NCBI GenBank assembly: GCA_900313005.1
Contig: ONZJ01000002.1
Coordinates: 231,001 to 295,000, forward strand
DNA length: 64,000 nt
Origin: Rhodobacteraceae bacterium EL129
Lineage (GTDB): Bacteria > Pseudomonadota > Alphaproteobacteria > Rhodobacterales > Rhodobacteraceae
Direction: 5' to 3'
Of this stretch, positions 37,178-45,319 are shown in pieces. The position numbers and the translations under genes are program-made. Numbering within the stretch: the first letter of the stretch is position 1; each line of letters opens with the position of its first letter. The notes beneath the pieces are model-generated. The model made no database searches, was not told where the DNA came from, and saw only the letters and a list, made by a program, of their open reading frames with translations.

Positions 37178-37704
37178 GCGAGACCTTCCAGATCAGCGCC
37201 ACCGAGCGCGGTTTGGTGCGTCTGTTCACAATTGATCTGACGCCCGATGATCTGGAGGACCTACGCGAGGCCCAGCTGGCTGCGGCGCTGGGCGTGGATG
37301 CGGTGGATGTGGATCAGATTGATGTCTTTACCGCTGATGATCTGAAGGGGCTTGGCCTTGTCGGCTATATGACCACCGGCCTGGGCATTGCCGATGCTGA
37401 ACTGACCGCAGACCGTACCCGTCTTGAAGCCCTGAAAGGCCCATTCGTGGTGGTGCGCTCTGCCGCTTTCAAAGGGCAAGAACTGGTGCTCGCCCCCCAA
37501 TCCCCGCTGCGTTGGATCGGCACATACCCTGAGGAAAACGCCCCAGTGCAGTTTGAACCTCTGCCCGATGAGGCGGCTAAGGGCACAGTTGCCCCAACCA
37601 CCAAACCCCGCCCATCGGATGCCGCCATGTCGGGCCGCGTGGCCACGGTCGTGCTGTTGGTGCTCTTTGCGCTCACCGCCGTTCTGGTCTGGATCGCCGC
37701 ATGA
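37174..37704 (+). CDS. Tail-anchored-type membrane protein in the pyrB operon
   Basis: 176 residues beginning at a GTG overlapping the pyrB stop. Residues 1-120 are soluble, acidic and mixed alpha-beta ([20 protein letters not shown]). A Pro/Thr-rich stretch then leads to a single C-terminal hydrophobic segment ([20 protein letters not shown]). I do not recognise a family with a known function. The conserved-looking placement between pyrB and the next genes suggests a partner of the pyrimidine or phospholipid enzymes, but this is inference. Confidence 0.75.
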   Translation: MSETFQISATERGLVRLFTIDLTPDDLEDLREAQLAAALGVDAVDVDQIDVFTADDLKGLGLVGYMTTGLGIADAELTADRTRLEALKGPFVVVRSAAFKGQELVLAPQSPLRWIGTYPEENAPVQFEPLPDEAAKGTVAPTTKPRPSDAAMSGRVATVVLLVLFALTAVLVWIAA

Positions 37705-38243
37705 GCGATACCACCCACACCCGCACCAACAGCTGGGATGGCATCCTGGCCGAGGGAGAAAAAATCCTCTGGCAAGGCCAACCCAATCAGAAAATATCCG
37801 CCAAACCCGGTCAGATATTCGAATCTCTGTTCGGGGTTTTCTACGGCGGCTTTGCGCTGTTCTGGATGACGATGGCGTCCTCGATTGGCGGAGGGATGTT
37901 CTGGATGTTTGGCCTGCCGTTCCTTGCCGTGGGGTGCTACATGGTCTTCGGCAAATACCTCTGGCAGTCCTATCAACGCGGCCACACCTGGTACACGCTG
38001 TCAGACCGCACGGCCTATATCGCCATGGACAGCCCCCTGGGGGGGCGGACGCTCAAATCCTACTCGATCACGTCAGGCACGGCGCTAGAATTCAAACCGG
38101 GCCGACTGTCCTCGATCTACTTCGGCGAGGAAACCTACCGCGTGAACGGCCGATCCCGCCTGGCCAAAGTGGGCTTTGAAAACCTGCCCGACGGACGCGA
38201 GGTTTATGACATGATGCTAAAGATCCGAAAGGGCGCGGAATGA
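37701..38243 (+). CDS. PH-like (bPH-type) membrane protein
   Basis: 180 residues. Two hydrophobic helices at about residues 48-90 follow an N-terminal segment with EKILWQGQPNQ, a typical opening of bacterial PH-domain membrane proteins. After them, YTLSDRTAYIAMDSPLGGRTLKSY fits the PH-like sheet, ending in a short helix. Such proteins sit in the inner membrane; function unknown. ATGA overlaps at both ends show translational coupling. Confidence 0.7.
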   Translation: MSDTTHTRTNSWDGILAEGEKILWQGQPNQKISAKPGQIFESLFGVFYGGFALFWMTMASSIGGGMFWMFGLPFLAVGCYMVFGKYLWQSYQRGHTWYTLSDRTAYIAMDSPLGGRTLKSYSITSGTALEFKPGRLSSIYFGEETYRVNGRSRLAKVGFENLPDGREVYDMMLKIRKGAE

Positions 38244-39520
38244 CCACCATCCTCTTTACCAACGCCCGCCTGATTGATCCCGAGGCCGACACCGAGACCC
38301 CCGGCTGGTTGCTGGTTGAGAACGGCCAGATCAGCAGGGTGGGAAGCGAGGCCGCCACGCCAGAGGCGGAAGAGTACATCGACTGCAACGGGGCCTGTCT
38401 GGCGCCGGGTATTGTCGACATCGGCGTTAAGGTGTGTGAGCCAGGCGAGCGTCACAAGGAAAGCTATAAATCCGCAGGGCTTGCGGCGGCAGCCGGTGGT
38501 ATCACCACCATGGTCACACGCCCCGACACTCTGCCTGCCATCGACACGCCCGAGGTTCTGTCCTTCGCCTTGCGCCGCGCCAACGAGGCCGCTCCGGTGA
38601 ACGTCCTGCCCATGGCCGCGCTGACCAAAGGCCGTGCAGGGGCCGAGATGACCGAGATCGGGTTCCTGATGGACGCAGGCGCCGTGGCGTTCACAGATTG
38701 CGACCATGTGGTGACCAACACCAAGGTGTTTTCCCGTGCGCTTACCTATGCGCGCTCGGTTGGGGCCTTGGTGATCGCGCATCCGCAGGAGCCAATCCTC
38801 AGCGCCGGGGCCGCCGCCACATCCGGCAAATTCGCCTCGCTACGAGGTCTGCCCGCCGTGTCGGCCATGGCCGAACGTATGGGCCTCGATCGCGATATCG
38901 CCCTGCTGGAAATGACCGGGGCGGCGTATCACGCCGATCAGATCACCACCGCCCGTGCCTTGCCCGCCCTGGAACGGGCCAAGGCCAATGGGCTGGATAT
39001 CACCGCGGGCACCTCGATCCATCACCTGACGTTGAATGAAATGGATGTCTCCAACTACCGCACGTTCTTCAAGGTCAAACCACCGCTGCGATCCGAGGAC
39101 GACCGCCAGGCCATCGTGGCTGCCCTGCGCGACGGGCTGATTGATACGCTGTCGTCCATGCACACGCCCCAAGACGAAGAGAGCAAGCGTCTGCCGTTTG
39201 AGGAAGCGGCCTCGGGTGCTGTGGCGCTGGAAACCTTGCTGCCCGCCGCCTTGCGTCTGTATCATTCCAGCGACCTCACACTGCCGCAATTGTTCCGCGC
39301 CATGGCCCTCAACCCGGCCAAACGTCTGGGATTGCCGTCGGGCCGTCTGGCTGCGGGCGCCCCGGCGGATCTGGTGCTGTTCACCCCGGATACGCCGTTC
39401 ATGCTGGACCGTGAAAAGCTGCATTCGAAATCCAAGAATACCCCGTTTGACGGCGCACGAATGCAGGGTAAAGTACGCGCAACCTATGTCGCAGGCACCC
39501 CAGTTTACGAGGCCTTCTGA
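38240..39520 (+). CDS. Dihydroorotase homologue lacking key metal ligands
   Basis: 426 residues, the normal length for type I dihydroorotase, and the fold is clear (LAPGIVDIGVKVCEPGERHKES, KPPLRSEDDRQAIV). The usual DxHxHxREPG reads DIGVKVCEPG here, so both first-sphere His residues are Gly and Lys and the Arg is Cys. The substrate Asn of MPNT is Asp (RPDT), and the ATDHAPH loop is SSMHTPQ, losing the final Asp ligand. His in AHPQEP and YHADQ remain. I infer a non-catalytic partner, like Pseudomonas PyrC', that may hold PyrB in an active complex. Often annotated as pyrC; I leave the symbol blank. Confidence 0.88.
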   Translation: MTTILFTNARLIDPEADTETPGWLLVENGQISRVGSEAATPEAEEYIDCNGACLAPGIVDIGVKVCEPGERHKESYKSAGLAAAAGGITTMVTRPDTLPAIDTPEVLSFALRRANEAAPVNVLPMAALTKGRAGAEMTEIGFLMDAGAVAFTDCDHVVTNTKVFSRALTYARSVGALVIAHPQEPILSAGAAATSGKFASLRGLPAVSAMAERMGLDRDIALLEMTGAAYHADQITTARALPALERAKANGLDITAGTSIHHLTLNEMDVSNYRTFFKVKPPLRSEDDRQAIVAALRDGLIDTLSSMHTPQDEESKRLPFEEAASGAVALETLLPAALRLYHSSDLTLPQLFRAMALNPAKRLGLPSGRLAAGAPADLVLFTPDTPFMLDREKLHSKSKNTPFDGARMQGKVRATYVAGTPVYEAF

Positions 39521-40125
39521 TGCCGCCAATTGAAACCTCCATCCTCTTGCTGATCCTCTGGGGTGTGGTGGGGTATCTGGTGGGCTCGGTGTCGGGTGGC
39601 ATGGCGATGAGCCGGATCTTTAATCTTGGCAATCTGCGGGACATCGGATCAGGCAACATCGGTGCGACGAATGTCCTGCGCACCGGCAACAAAAAGGCCG
39701 CGTTTGGCACGCTGGTGGTGGATGCCGCCAAAGGCGCGCTGATCGCTCTGATCGCCTGGGGGATCTCGGGCGAGGATGCAGCACAAGTGGCAGGGTTCAT
39801 GGCCTTCGTGGGTCATTGCTATCCGGTGTTCCTGGGCTTTAAGGGAGGCAAAGGCGTGGCCACCTTTTTGGGCCTCTTGCTGGCGTTGGCCTGGCCCGTG
39901 GGGATTGCCTGTTGCCTGACATGGCTGGTGGGGGCTGCTTTGACGCGGATCTCATCCTTTGCGGCGATCTTTGCCGCAGCGCTCAGCACGATCTACATCA
40001 CCTTTCTCGGGCAGGGGCAGATGCTGATCATGGGGGTATTGCTGACGCTTCTGGTGTTCTGGCGGCATCGCGAGAATATCAAACGCCTGCGCGCCGGGAC
40101 TGAGCCCAAGATCGGGCAGAAGTGA
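39520..40125 (+). CDS. plsY: Glycerol-3-phosphate acyltransferase PlsY
   Basis: 201 residues. An inner-membrane enzyme that transfers an acyl group from acyl-phosphate to glycerol-3-phosphate, the first step of phospholipid synthesis. Motifs: GSGNIGATNVLRTGNK, GHCYPVFLGFKGGKGVATFLG and the C-terminal FWRHRENIKRLRAGTEPKIG, all canonical. Five or so hydrophobic segments. The start overlaps the previous stop (TGATG). Confidence 0.95.
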   Translation: MPPIETSILLLILWGVVGYLVGSVSGGMAMSRIFNLGNLRDIGSGNIGATNVLRTGNKKAAFGTLVVDAAKGALIALIAWGISGEDAAQVAGFMAFVGHCYPVFLGFKGGKGVATFLGLLLALAWPVGIACCLTWLVGAALTRISSFAAIFAAALSTIYITFLGQGQMLIMGVLLTLLVFWRHRENIKRLRAGTEPKIGQK

Positions 40126-40382
40126 TATCAGATTTCTTAAGAGCCTTTGATGCCTTGCCCTTGGGCACGTTCTACGGCGTGTTTGATGGGCGTCGCTATG
40201 TTGTGACCCGCACGAATTTCTCCGGTGGTGGCGCGCAGAAACTGGTGGCCGAGGAATTGGGTGGTGCCGATTACATCTCGCTCAACCTCTACCGGCTGGC
40301 GTCTGGCGCGCGGCTCAAACCCTGCGAAATGCCCGAGGCCAAAGTCGTGGCATTTGTCATGGGATTGACCCCAGACACTTGA
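40122..40382 (+). CDS. Small conserved-looking protein after plsY
   Basis: 86 residues from a GTG overlapping the plsY stop (GTGA). A compact alpha-beta protein with TFYGVFDGRRYVVTRTNFSG and GGADYISLNLYRLASGARLKP. I recognise no named domain. The coupling and composition argue that it is real and last in the pyrB-plsY operon. Confidence 0.65.
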   Translation: MISDFLRAFDALPLGTFYGVFDGRRYVVTRTNFSGGGAQKLVAEELGGADYISLNLYRLASGARLKPCEMPEAKVVAFVMGLTPDT

Positions 40383-40523
40383 TCCTCAGGTGTCTGGAAA
40401 GCCGTAGTGTTGGCAAATGACTGCTTTGAGCCCAAAGTGTATTCCACTTGCACCAACAAAATCAGGATGCGAGTTTGGCTTTGTGACTAATCAGGCAGAT
40501 TGCCGAATGGAGAGAGTTATCAG

Positions 40524-40868
40524 ATGAGTGACCGCTTCGCTAAAACGCCCGAGCCATCATACTATGCCGTAATATTCACAAATCAGTTAAGTGAAGATCA
40601 AGCCGGATATGAAGCAATGGGTGACAAGATGTTCGAGCTGGCGTCGTCCCATCCTGGCTGCTATGGCGCTGAAAGTGCGAGAGATAATTCCGGATTGGGT
40701 ATAACGGTTTCGTATTGGAAAGACGAAGCAAGCATTGCTGATTGGAAAGCCGATGCCAAGCATCTTGTCGCTCAACACGCAGGAATTGAGCGATGGTATT
40801 CTCACTACGAACTGCGTGTGGCAAAAATCGAACGAGCTTATTCGGGACCAGATGGTCGCGCCGTTTAA
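40524..40868 (+). CDS. Antibiotic-biosynthesis-monooxygenase-like (ABM) protein
   Basis: 114 residues. YYAVIFTNQLSEDQAGY, HPGCYGAESARDNSGLGITVSYWKDEASIADWKAD and the later YSHYELRVAKIE match ABM/YqjZ-type dimeric alpha-beta barrels. The substrate is unknown and many members are not monooxygenases. GGAGAG precedes the ATG. Base composition is noticeably less GC-rich than its neighbours, so it may be a newer acquisition. Confidence 0.8.
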   Translation: MSDRFAKTPEPSYYAVIFTNQLSEDQAGYEAMGDKMFELASSHPGCYGAESARDNSGLGITVSYWKDEASIADWKADAKHLVAQHAGIERWYSHYELRVAKIERAYSGPDGRAV

Positions 40869-40968
40869 ACATAAATCCATATCGATGTTTTGTGCTGATG
40901 TAGGCCGTTAGAATGGTCACTTTAGTCCGCATATCAGATATCCAGCGTAACCGCGTAGGAGCCAGCCA

Positions 40969-41730
40969 TTACGTTTCAGGCGCAAGTGCCTTGGCCTTCA
41001 ACGCCTCAAAGAACGGCAGATGATGTGCCAGATAGCCCTGCATTTGCGGATGCTCCTGCGCCATCTCGTCAAACCGATCGCGCTGGGCGGCTTCCTCGGC
41101 GGGGGTCAATGGCTTGATCCCCGACGCCTGCGTGGCCGCCCCGTGCCAACCCTCGACCTGTTGCCAGTCCTCGGGCGTGGGGTTCTGCCAGTCAAACGCC
41201 TCAGCCCGGTATTCTAACCCAATGGCAGCCCACATGGCGGTCATCACCCCCTTCACATCGCGGCGCACATCATTGGCGTTGATCACCAACGGATCCTGCC
41301 CCCGCGCCACCAACCCCTGATAATGCAGATACTGCGCCTCCAATCCCATTTCTTCCAAAGACCCTTTCGCATCCAGCTTGAAATACGACGGGATCGAGGC
41401 CACCGGATTGCGGATCAAAAAACAATTGATCAGACGCGCAGAAAACGCCTCATCCGCCAGAACCTGATCCCAGACATAATAACTCATGTCCTTGAAGAAC
41501 ACTGGCGCCTCCTCAGCCCGCGCCAGTAGCATATCGCGGATGTCTGGATAGCTGACCGGCTGGTCGTCCTGCACATCAAACATCGCAAATTGGCGACGGG
41601 CATGATGCACGTAATAGTCATACATAAAAGGCTCATGCGCACAGTCCAGATCCCCGCGTTCGCGCATGACGCGTTCCATCGCAGTGGACATGGACCGGGG
41701 GTGCGACCAAAGCGCGATAATGGGATGCAT
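40969..41730 (-). CDS. Sulfotransferase-family protein
   Basis: 253 residues. WSHPRSMSTAMERVM near the N-terminus is the 5'-phosphosulfate-loop type P-loop, and CFLIRNPVASIPSY holds the 3'-phosphate binding region. Members transfer sulfate from PAPS, or are P-loop relatives with unknown activity. The acceptor is not predictable. It is divergently arranged with the glutamate-cysteine ligase gene across a 120-base gap. Confidence 0.8.
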   Translation of the reverse strand: MHPIIALWSHPRSMSTAMERVMRERGDLDCAHEPFMYDYYVHHARRQFAMFDVQDDQPVSYPDIRDMLLARAEEAPVFFKDMSYYVWDQVLADEAFSARLINCFLIRNPVASIPSYFKLDAKGSLEEMGLEAQYLHYQGLVARGQDPLVINANDVRRDVKGVMTAMWAAIGLEYRAEAFDWQNPTPEDWQQVEGWHGAATQASGIKPLTPAEEAAQRDRFDEMAQEHPQMQGYLAHHLPFFEALKAKALAPET

Positions 41731-41849
41731 GAGACGTCCTCCAGGTTTGCAAACAGCTTAGCCGCCCGAAGGTTCACGTCAACGTGCGCTTGACACCCCC
41801 GCGCATCTTGGCCACCAACGGTCTGAGCTAAGCAGCAGGAGGCCACCCC

Positions 41850-43220
41850 ATGTCGATCCCTCAATCCGGTGGCGGACCCATCGAAGATCACAGCCAACTG
41901 GCGGGATATCTTGAAGATGGCTGCAAGCCCAAGGAAGATTGGCGCATCGGCACCGAGCACGAGAAGTTCGGCTATTGCAAGGACACGCTAAAGCCCATTC
42001 CTTATGAAGGCGAACGCTCGGTCCATGCCGTATTGGCAGGCCTGCGCGATGTGCACGGCTGGGCCCCCGTTGAGGAAGGCGGCAAGCTCATCGGTCTGGT
42101 CAAAGACGGGGCCAATGTCTCGCTTGAGCCTGGTGGTCAGCTAGAACTCAGCGGTGGCCCGCTGGAAACCATTCACGAAACCTGTGACGAGGTGAACATT
42201 CACCTGCGTGAGGTCAAAGACGTGGCCGACAAGGTGGGCGTGGGTTTCATCGGTCTGGGCGCGGCCCCGATTTGGTCACATGACGACATGCCGCTCATGC
42301 CCAAGGGCCGCTACAAGCTGATGGACAGCTATATGCAAAAGGTCGGCACCATGGGTCGCTCGATGATGCGGAGGACCTGCACGGTGCAGGTGAACCTCGA
42401 TTTCGCGTCCGAGGCCGACATGGTGCAAAAGCTGCGTGTGGCCTTGGCCCTGCAACCTGTCGCCACAGCGCTGTTCGCCAATTCGCCGTTTTTTGACGGC
42501 AAACCCAACGCCCATAAATCCTGGCGCAGCCGCGTCTGGCGTGATCTCGATGCGGACCGCACCGGCATGCTGCCGTTTGTGTTCGAGGACGGCTTCGGGT
42601 TTGAGGCTTATGCGCAATATGCCCTCGATGTGCCGATGTATTTCGTTTACCGCGATGGCCAGTACATTGACGCTTTAGGCATGTCCTTCCGCGACTTCCT
42701 GAAGGGTGAATTGCCTGCTTTGCCGGGCGAGGTGCCAACGCTCTCTGATTGGGCCGATCACTTGACCACCGCCTTCCCCGAGGCGCGGATCAAGAAGTTC
42801 ATGGAAATGCGCGGGGCCGATGGAGGACCTTGGCGGCGTCTGTGTGCCTTGCCTGCGTTCTGGACCGGGTTGATGTATGATCAATCCTCGCTCGATGCGG
42901 CGTGGGATCTGTGCAAAGACTGGGATGCCGAGACCCGCGAAGCCCTGCGTGTGGCAGCGTCTGAAAGTGCCCTGCAGGCGCAGGTTGGCGACATCAATAT
43001 GCATGATCTGGCGCGACAAGTGGTTGAGATTTCCGAGGCCGGGTTGAAAGCCCGCGGACGTGCGGGCGCCGGCGGACTGGTGCCAGATGAAACCCATTTC
43101 CTGAATGCCCTGAACGAGAGCATTGAAAGCGGCATGGTCCCTGCGGATGAACTGCTGGAACGCTATCACGGCGCTTGGAATGGCGATCTGACCCAGATTT
43201 ACGGCGAGTTTTCGTACTAA
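41850..43220 (+). CDS. gshA: Glutamate-cysteine ligase (plant/alphaproteobacterial type)
   Basis: 456 residues. It joins glutamate and cysteine, the first and committed step of glutathione synthesis. RIGTEHEKFGY, the substrate pocket SLEPGGQLELSGGPL, MMRRTCTVQVNLDF and RSRVWRDLDADRTG are characteristic of the GCS2/plant-like group common in alphaproteobacteria. Full length. It is transcribed alone and may be ended by the hairpins that follow. Confidence 0.94.
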   Translation: MSIPQSGGGPIEDHSQLAGYLEDGCKPKEDWRIGTEHEKFGYCKDTLKPIPYEGERSVHAVLAGLRDVHGWAPVEEGGKLIGLVKDGANVSLEPGGQLELSGGPLETIHETCDEVNIHLREVKDVADKVGVGFIGLGAAPIWSHDDMPLMPKGRYKLMDSYMQKVGTMGRSMMRRTCTVQVNLDFASEADMVQKLRVALALQPVATALFANSPFFDGKPNAHKSWRSRVWRDLDADRTGMLPFVFEDGFGFEAYAQYALDVPMYFVYRDGQYIDALGMSFRDFLKGELPALPGEVPTLSDWADHLTTAFPEARIKKFMEMRGADGGPWRRLCALPAFWTGLMYDQSSLDAAWDLCKDWDAETREALRVAASESALQAQVGDINMHDLARQVVEISEAGLKARGRAGAGGLVPDETHFLNALNESIESGMVPADELLERYHGAWNGDLTQIYGEFSY

Positions 43221-43249
43221 CAAGAGTTAGGACCGCCCTGCCGATTAAC

Positions 43250-43302
43250 AGGCCGAAGGCCCCGGCATCGCCAGCCTAGGGGCTGCCAATGCCGAGGCAA
43301 CC
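43250..43302. repeat. Dispersed hairpin repeat, copy 3 (short)
   Basis: ATTAACAGGCCGAAGGCCCC leads into a hairpin of 13-base arms with two mismatches (GGCATCGCCAGCC / GGCTGCCAATGCC). The leader and left arm match copies 1 and 2; the downstream body of those copies is missing. It lies 30 bases after gshA and may also act as its terminator. Confidence 0.6.
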
Positions 43303-43360
43303 AACCACCTTACGAAAGGGGCGCACCTCTCAGCACGCCCTTTCCTTTCAGCTTTCGTAG

Positions 43361-43378
43361 GCCGGGCTTTAGCCCGGC
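43361..43378. terminator. Hairpin at the end of the small membrane protein gene
   Basis: GCCGGGCT-TT-AGCCCGGC is a perfect 8-base stem overlapping the stop codon of the minus-strand gene ending at 43369. It separates convergent genes. No strong T-run. Confidence 0.55.
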
Positions 43379-43725
43379 ACCTGCTCTGCGTCCTGTTCAG
43401 GCGCTTCATCGCCACGCAAAACCGCCCGAAGCTGCACAATCGCCTGGGTAAACCCCAGCCCAAGACACAGCACCGACACCCCAAGGGCCGCGACCAGTGC
43501 AAAGACCGCATCCTCTTGCAACACCGGCAAAGTCGATCCGACCAACATAACCCCGCCCAATCCAATGGCGCAGAAACCGGTTGCGATGGTCACGGCGGCG
43601 GACTTGGCCATGGCCTTGGTCTGAGGGCATTCCCCCAACAAGGACCCGATTTTCAGGATCATCGAGGCCAGCGCCACCAAGACGGCAAGGCTGACGATGG
43701 CATAGGTGATAAGAACAACGAACAT
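43369..43725 (-). CDS. Small membrane protein, last gene of the GbsR-type operon
   Basis: 118 residues with three hydrophobic segments (about 2-28, 43-65, 72-98) and an acidic C-terminal tail (DEAPEQDAEQ). No family with known function recognised. GGAGAAAT precedes the ATG. The gene follows the paralogous pair by 18 bases and is the third membrane protein of the unit. Confidence 0.75.
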   Translation of the reverse strand: MFVVLITYAIVSLAVLVALASMILKIGSLLGECPQTKAMAKSAAVTIATGFCAIGLGGVMLVGSTLPVLQEDAVFALVAALGVSVLCLGLGFTQAIVQLRAVLRGDEAPEQDAEQVPG

Positions 43726-43743
43726 ATCATTTCTCCTTTATGT

Positions 43744-44181
43744 TCAGATGGTTTGAGCAAAAAACGGGCGACGCAGGCGCAGGTAGAGCTTGGCAAAGGC
43801 CCAGGCCCAAAGCGGGGCAAAGACGGACCCGAAGTAGAGGTACATCATGGCCATGTTTTCGGGGTCATAGGCGCGCACGGCTATTGCATACAAATACATG
43901 CCCGCGCTGACCGCCAGATTGGCACAGAACCCGATCCAAGCGATCTCACGGGGCTTGGGTGCATGCCAGCTCAGCCACAACAACAGAATGGGTGTGGCGA
44001 AAATCAAATAGAACGGCCCACCCAACACCAATGCCCCAACCGGCACCAGAAAAATCCAAAAGGTCGCCAATGTCACCAGAACGGGGGCCAAAATGAGGGC
44101 CACAAAGAACATCACCGGATCGATCAGGTGGCGTTCTGGGAAGGGTGCATTAATTCGGTTCATAAGGGTTTCCTTTCTCAT
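43744..44181 (-). CDS. Small four-helix membrane protein, paralogue B
   Basis: 145 residues with about four hydrophobic segments. FFVALILAPVLVTLATFWIF and the following LIFATPILLLWL line up with FAVALIFAPCVIALSAFWIY and LIFGGPVLLLYM of the upstream gene, and the C-terminal FGSVFAPLWAWAFAKLYLRLRR with FGSFFAPVWGIAFEIIYAVTRR. The two are tandem duplicates. Start and upstream stop overlap (ATGA). Function unknown. Confidence 0.75.
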   Translation of the reverse strand: MRKETLMNRINAPFPERHLIDPVMFFVALILAPVLVTLATFWIFLVPVGALVLGGPFYLIFATPILLLWLSWHAPKPREIAWIGFCANLAVSAGMYLYAIAVRAYDPENMAMMYLYFGSVFAPLWAWAFAKLYLRLRRPFFAQTI

Positions 44182-44588
44182 ACTCCCGAGGGATGGAGCC
44201 TTCTGGTAACGGCGTAGATGATTTCAAACGCAATTCCCCAGACCGGTGCAAAAAAACTGCCAAACTCCAGTCGCAGTGAAATGTCCGCCGGGCCATACCC
44301 AAGAAGGACCTGCGCCAACTGGGCTTCGCCGCTGAACACCATGTAATTCACACCGAACAGCAGCGCGGTTGGAACCAAAGGGATGTGGGGCAGCAGAAAC
44401 ATGTACAGTAACAGCACCGGCCCGCCGAAAATCAGATAAGGAAAATATCCCATGGAGACGGCGAATATCGGGATCAGATAAATCCAGAATGCGGACAAGG
44501 CGATGACACATGGCGCGAAGATCAGAGCAACTGCAAACGCGCCTGAATTAAAATCTTCGCAGGCGTATCTTTCACATATTTCTGTCAT
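44178..44588 (-). CDS. Small four-helix membrane protein, paralogue A
   Basis: 136 residues, hydrophobic segments at about 17-44, 49-68, 70-90 and 110-130, and a Cys-containing N-terminus. It is a duplicate of the next gene. It starts 32 bases after the regulator gene; GGAGA lies before the ATG, and the ATG itself sits inside a near-palindrome resembling the one upstream of the regulator. No known function. Confidence 0.75.
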   Translation of the reverse strand: MTEICERYACEDFNSGAFAVALIFAPCVIALSAFWIYLIPIFAVSMGYFPYLIFGGPVLLLYMFLLPHIPLVPTALLFGVNYMVFSGEAQLAQVLLGYGPADISLRLEFGSFFAPVWGIAFEIIYAVTRRLHPSGV

Positions 44589-44596
44589 GAGAGAAA
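44579..44596. promoter_or_regulatory. Operator-like near-palindrome over the paralogue A start
   Basis: TTTCTGTCATGAGAGAAA matches the palindrome upstream of the regulator gene (TTTCTGTAATGACAGAAA) at 15 of 18 bases. It overlaps the ribosome site and ATG, so part of the match may reflect translation signals. Confidence 0.4.
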
Positions 44597-44620
44597 TCTC
44601 CAGTCAAAATTTTTGAGGCG

Positions 44621-45154
44621 TTAGCCCGATTTGCCCTTCGGCAACAGTTTAGCGATCCGCCCACCCATCTTCACCATCCCCAGCTGAACAGCGCGGGGCA
44701 GACGGGCCATCTCGGCATACCAGGCATCAAACATCTCCATCGTTTCCAGCGTTTCATCCATCCGCGCCTTCATGGGGGCGGGCGTGCCATCCTCGGCGGC
44801 CTCTTTCTGCACTTCGCGCAGGGCGGCCAGGGTGGGTGTGTATTCCCGCTCGCGGCGGCCTTCGATCACCACATTCACCAGATCAAACATGTCCCGGATG
44901 GATGTGAAATGATCGCGGCGGTCGCCCAGCTGGCGGCTGACCTTGACCAGCTTCCAGCCCTGCAATTCCTTCAGCCCGTTCGACACGTTCGAGCGCGCCA
45001 GATTAAGCGTCTCGCAAATCTCATCCGCGGTCATCGCGTCGGGCACGATATGCAGCAGCGCGTGAATTTGTGCGACCGAGCGGTTCACACCCCATTTGGC
45101 GCCCATTTCCCCCCAATGAAGGATAAAGTTCTGTGCGGCGGGTGTCAGTTTCAT
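44621..45154 (-). CDS. GbsR/MarR-type winged-helix transcriptional regulator
   Basis: 177 residues. The GbsR-like opening NFILHWGEMGAKWGVNRSVAQIHALL is followed by a winged helix-turn-helix (MTADEICETLNLARSNVSNGLKELQGW) and a wing (RRDHFTS). A helical C-terminus likely dimerises. In the family, GbsR controls osmoprotectant uptake and synthesis; the target here is more likely its own operon of three membrane proteins. A clean palindrome lies 17 bases upstream of the start. Confidence 0.88.
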   Translation of the reverse strand: MKLTPAAQNFILHWGEMGAKWGVNRSVAQIHALLHIVPDAMTADEICETLNLARSNVSNGLKELQGWKLVKVSRQLGDRRDHFTSIRDMFDLVNVVIEGRREREYTPTLAALREVQKEAAEDGTPAPMKARMDETLETMEMFDAWYAEMARLPRAVQLGMVKMGGRIAKLLPKGKSG

Positions 45155-45170
45155 CTGCGTTATCCAGTAA

Positions 45171-45188
45171 TTTCTGTAATGACAGAAA
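45171..45188. promoter_or_regulatory. Palindromic operator upstream of the GbsR-type gene
   Basis: TTTCTGT-AATG-ACAGAAA, a perfect inverted repeat with 7-base arms, just before the regulator start. It is the natural site for autoregulation. Confidence 0.6.
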
Positions 45189-45257
45189 TAACAGATATGA
45201 ATGGTATGTCAAGCGGATTTGGCAAACCCAGTCATCTGCGTTAACGATCTGCTCAGT

Positions 45258-45294
45258 ATTGGCAGTAATCTGAGTCGAATTGGCAGACTGCCAA
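45258..45294. promoter_or_regulatory. TTGGCAG operator cluster upstream of the nitrilase-like gene
   Basis: TTGGCAGACTGCCAA, perfectly palindromic with 7-base arms, at 45280-45294, preceded 21 bases upstream by another TTGGCAG half-site. It lies 25 bases before the hydrolase start. The spacing of two turns suggests a dimeric or tetrameric regulator. Confidence 0.55.
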
Positions 45295-45319
45295 CGCCTA
45301 ACCCAAGGACCGCACCGTT

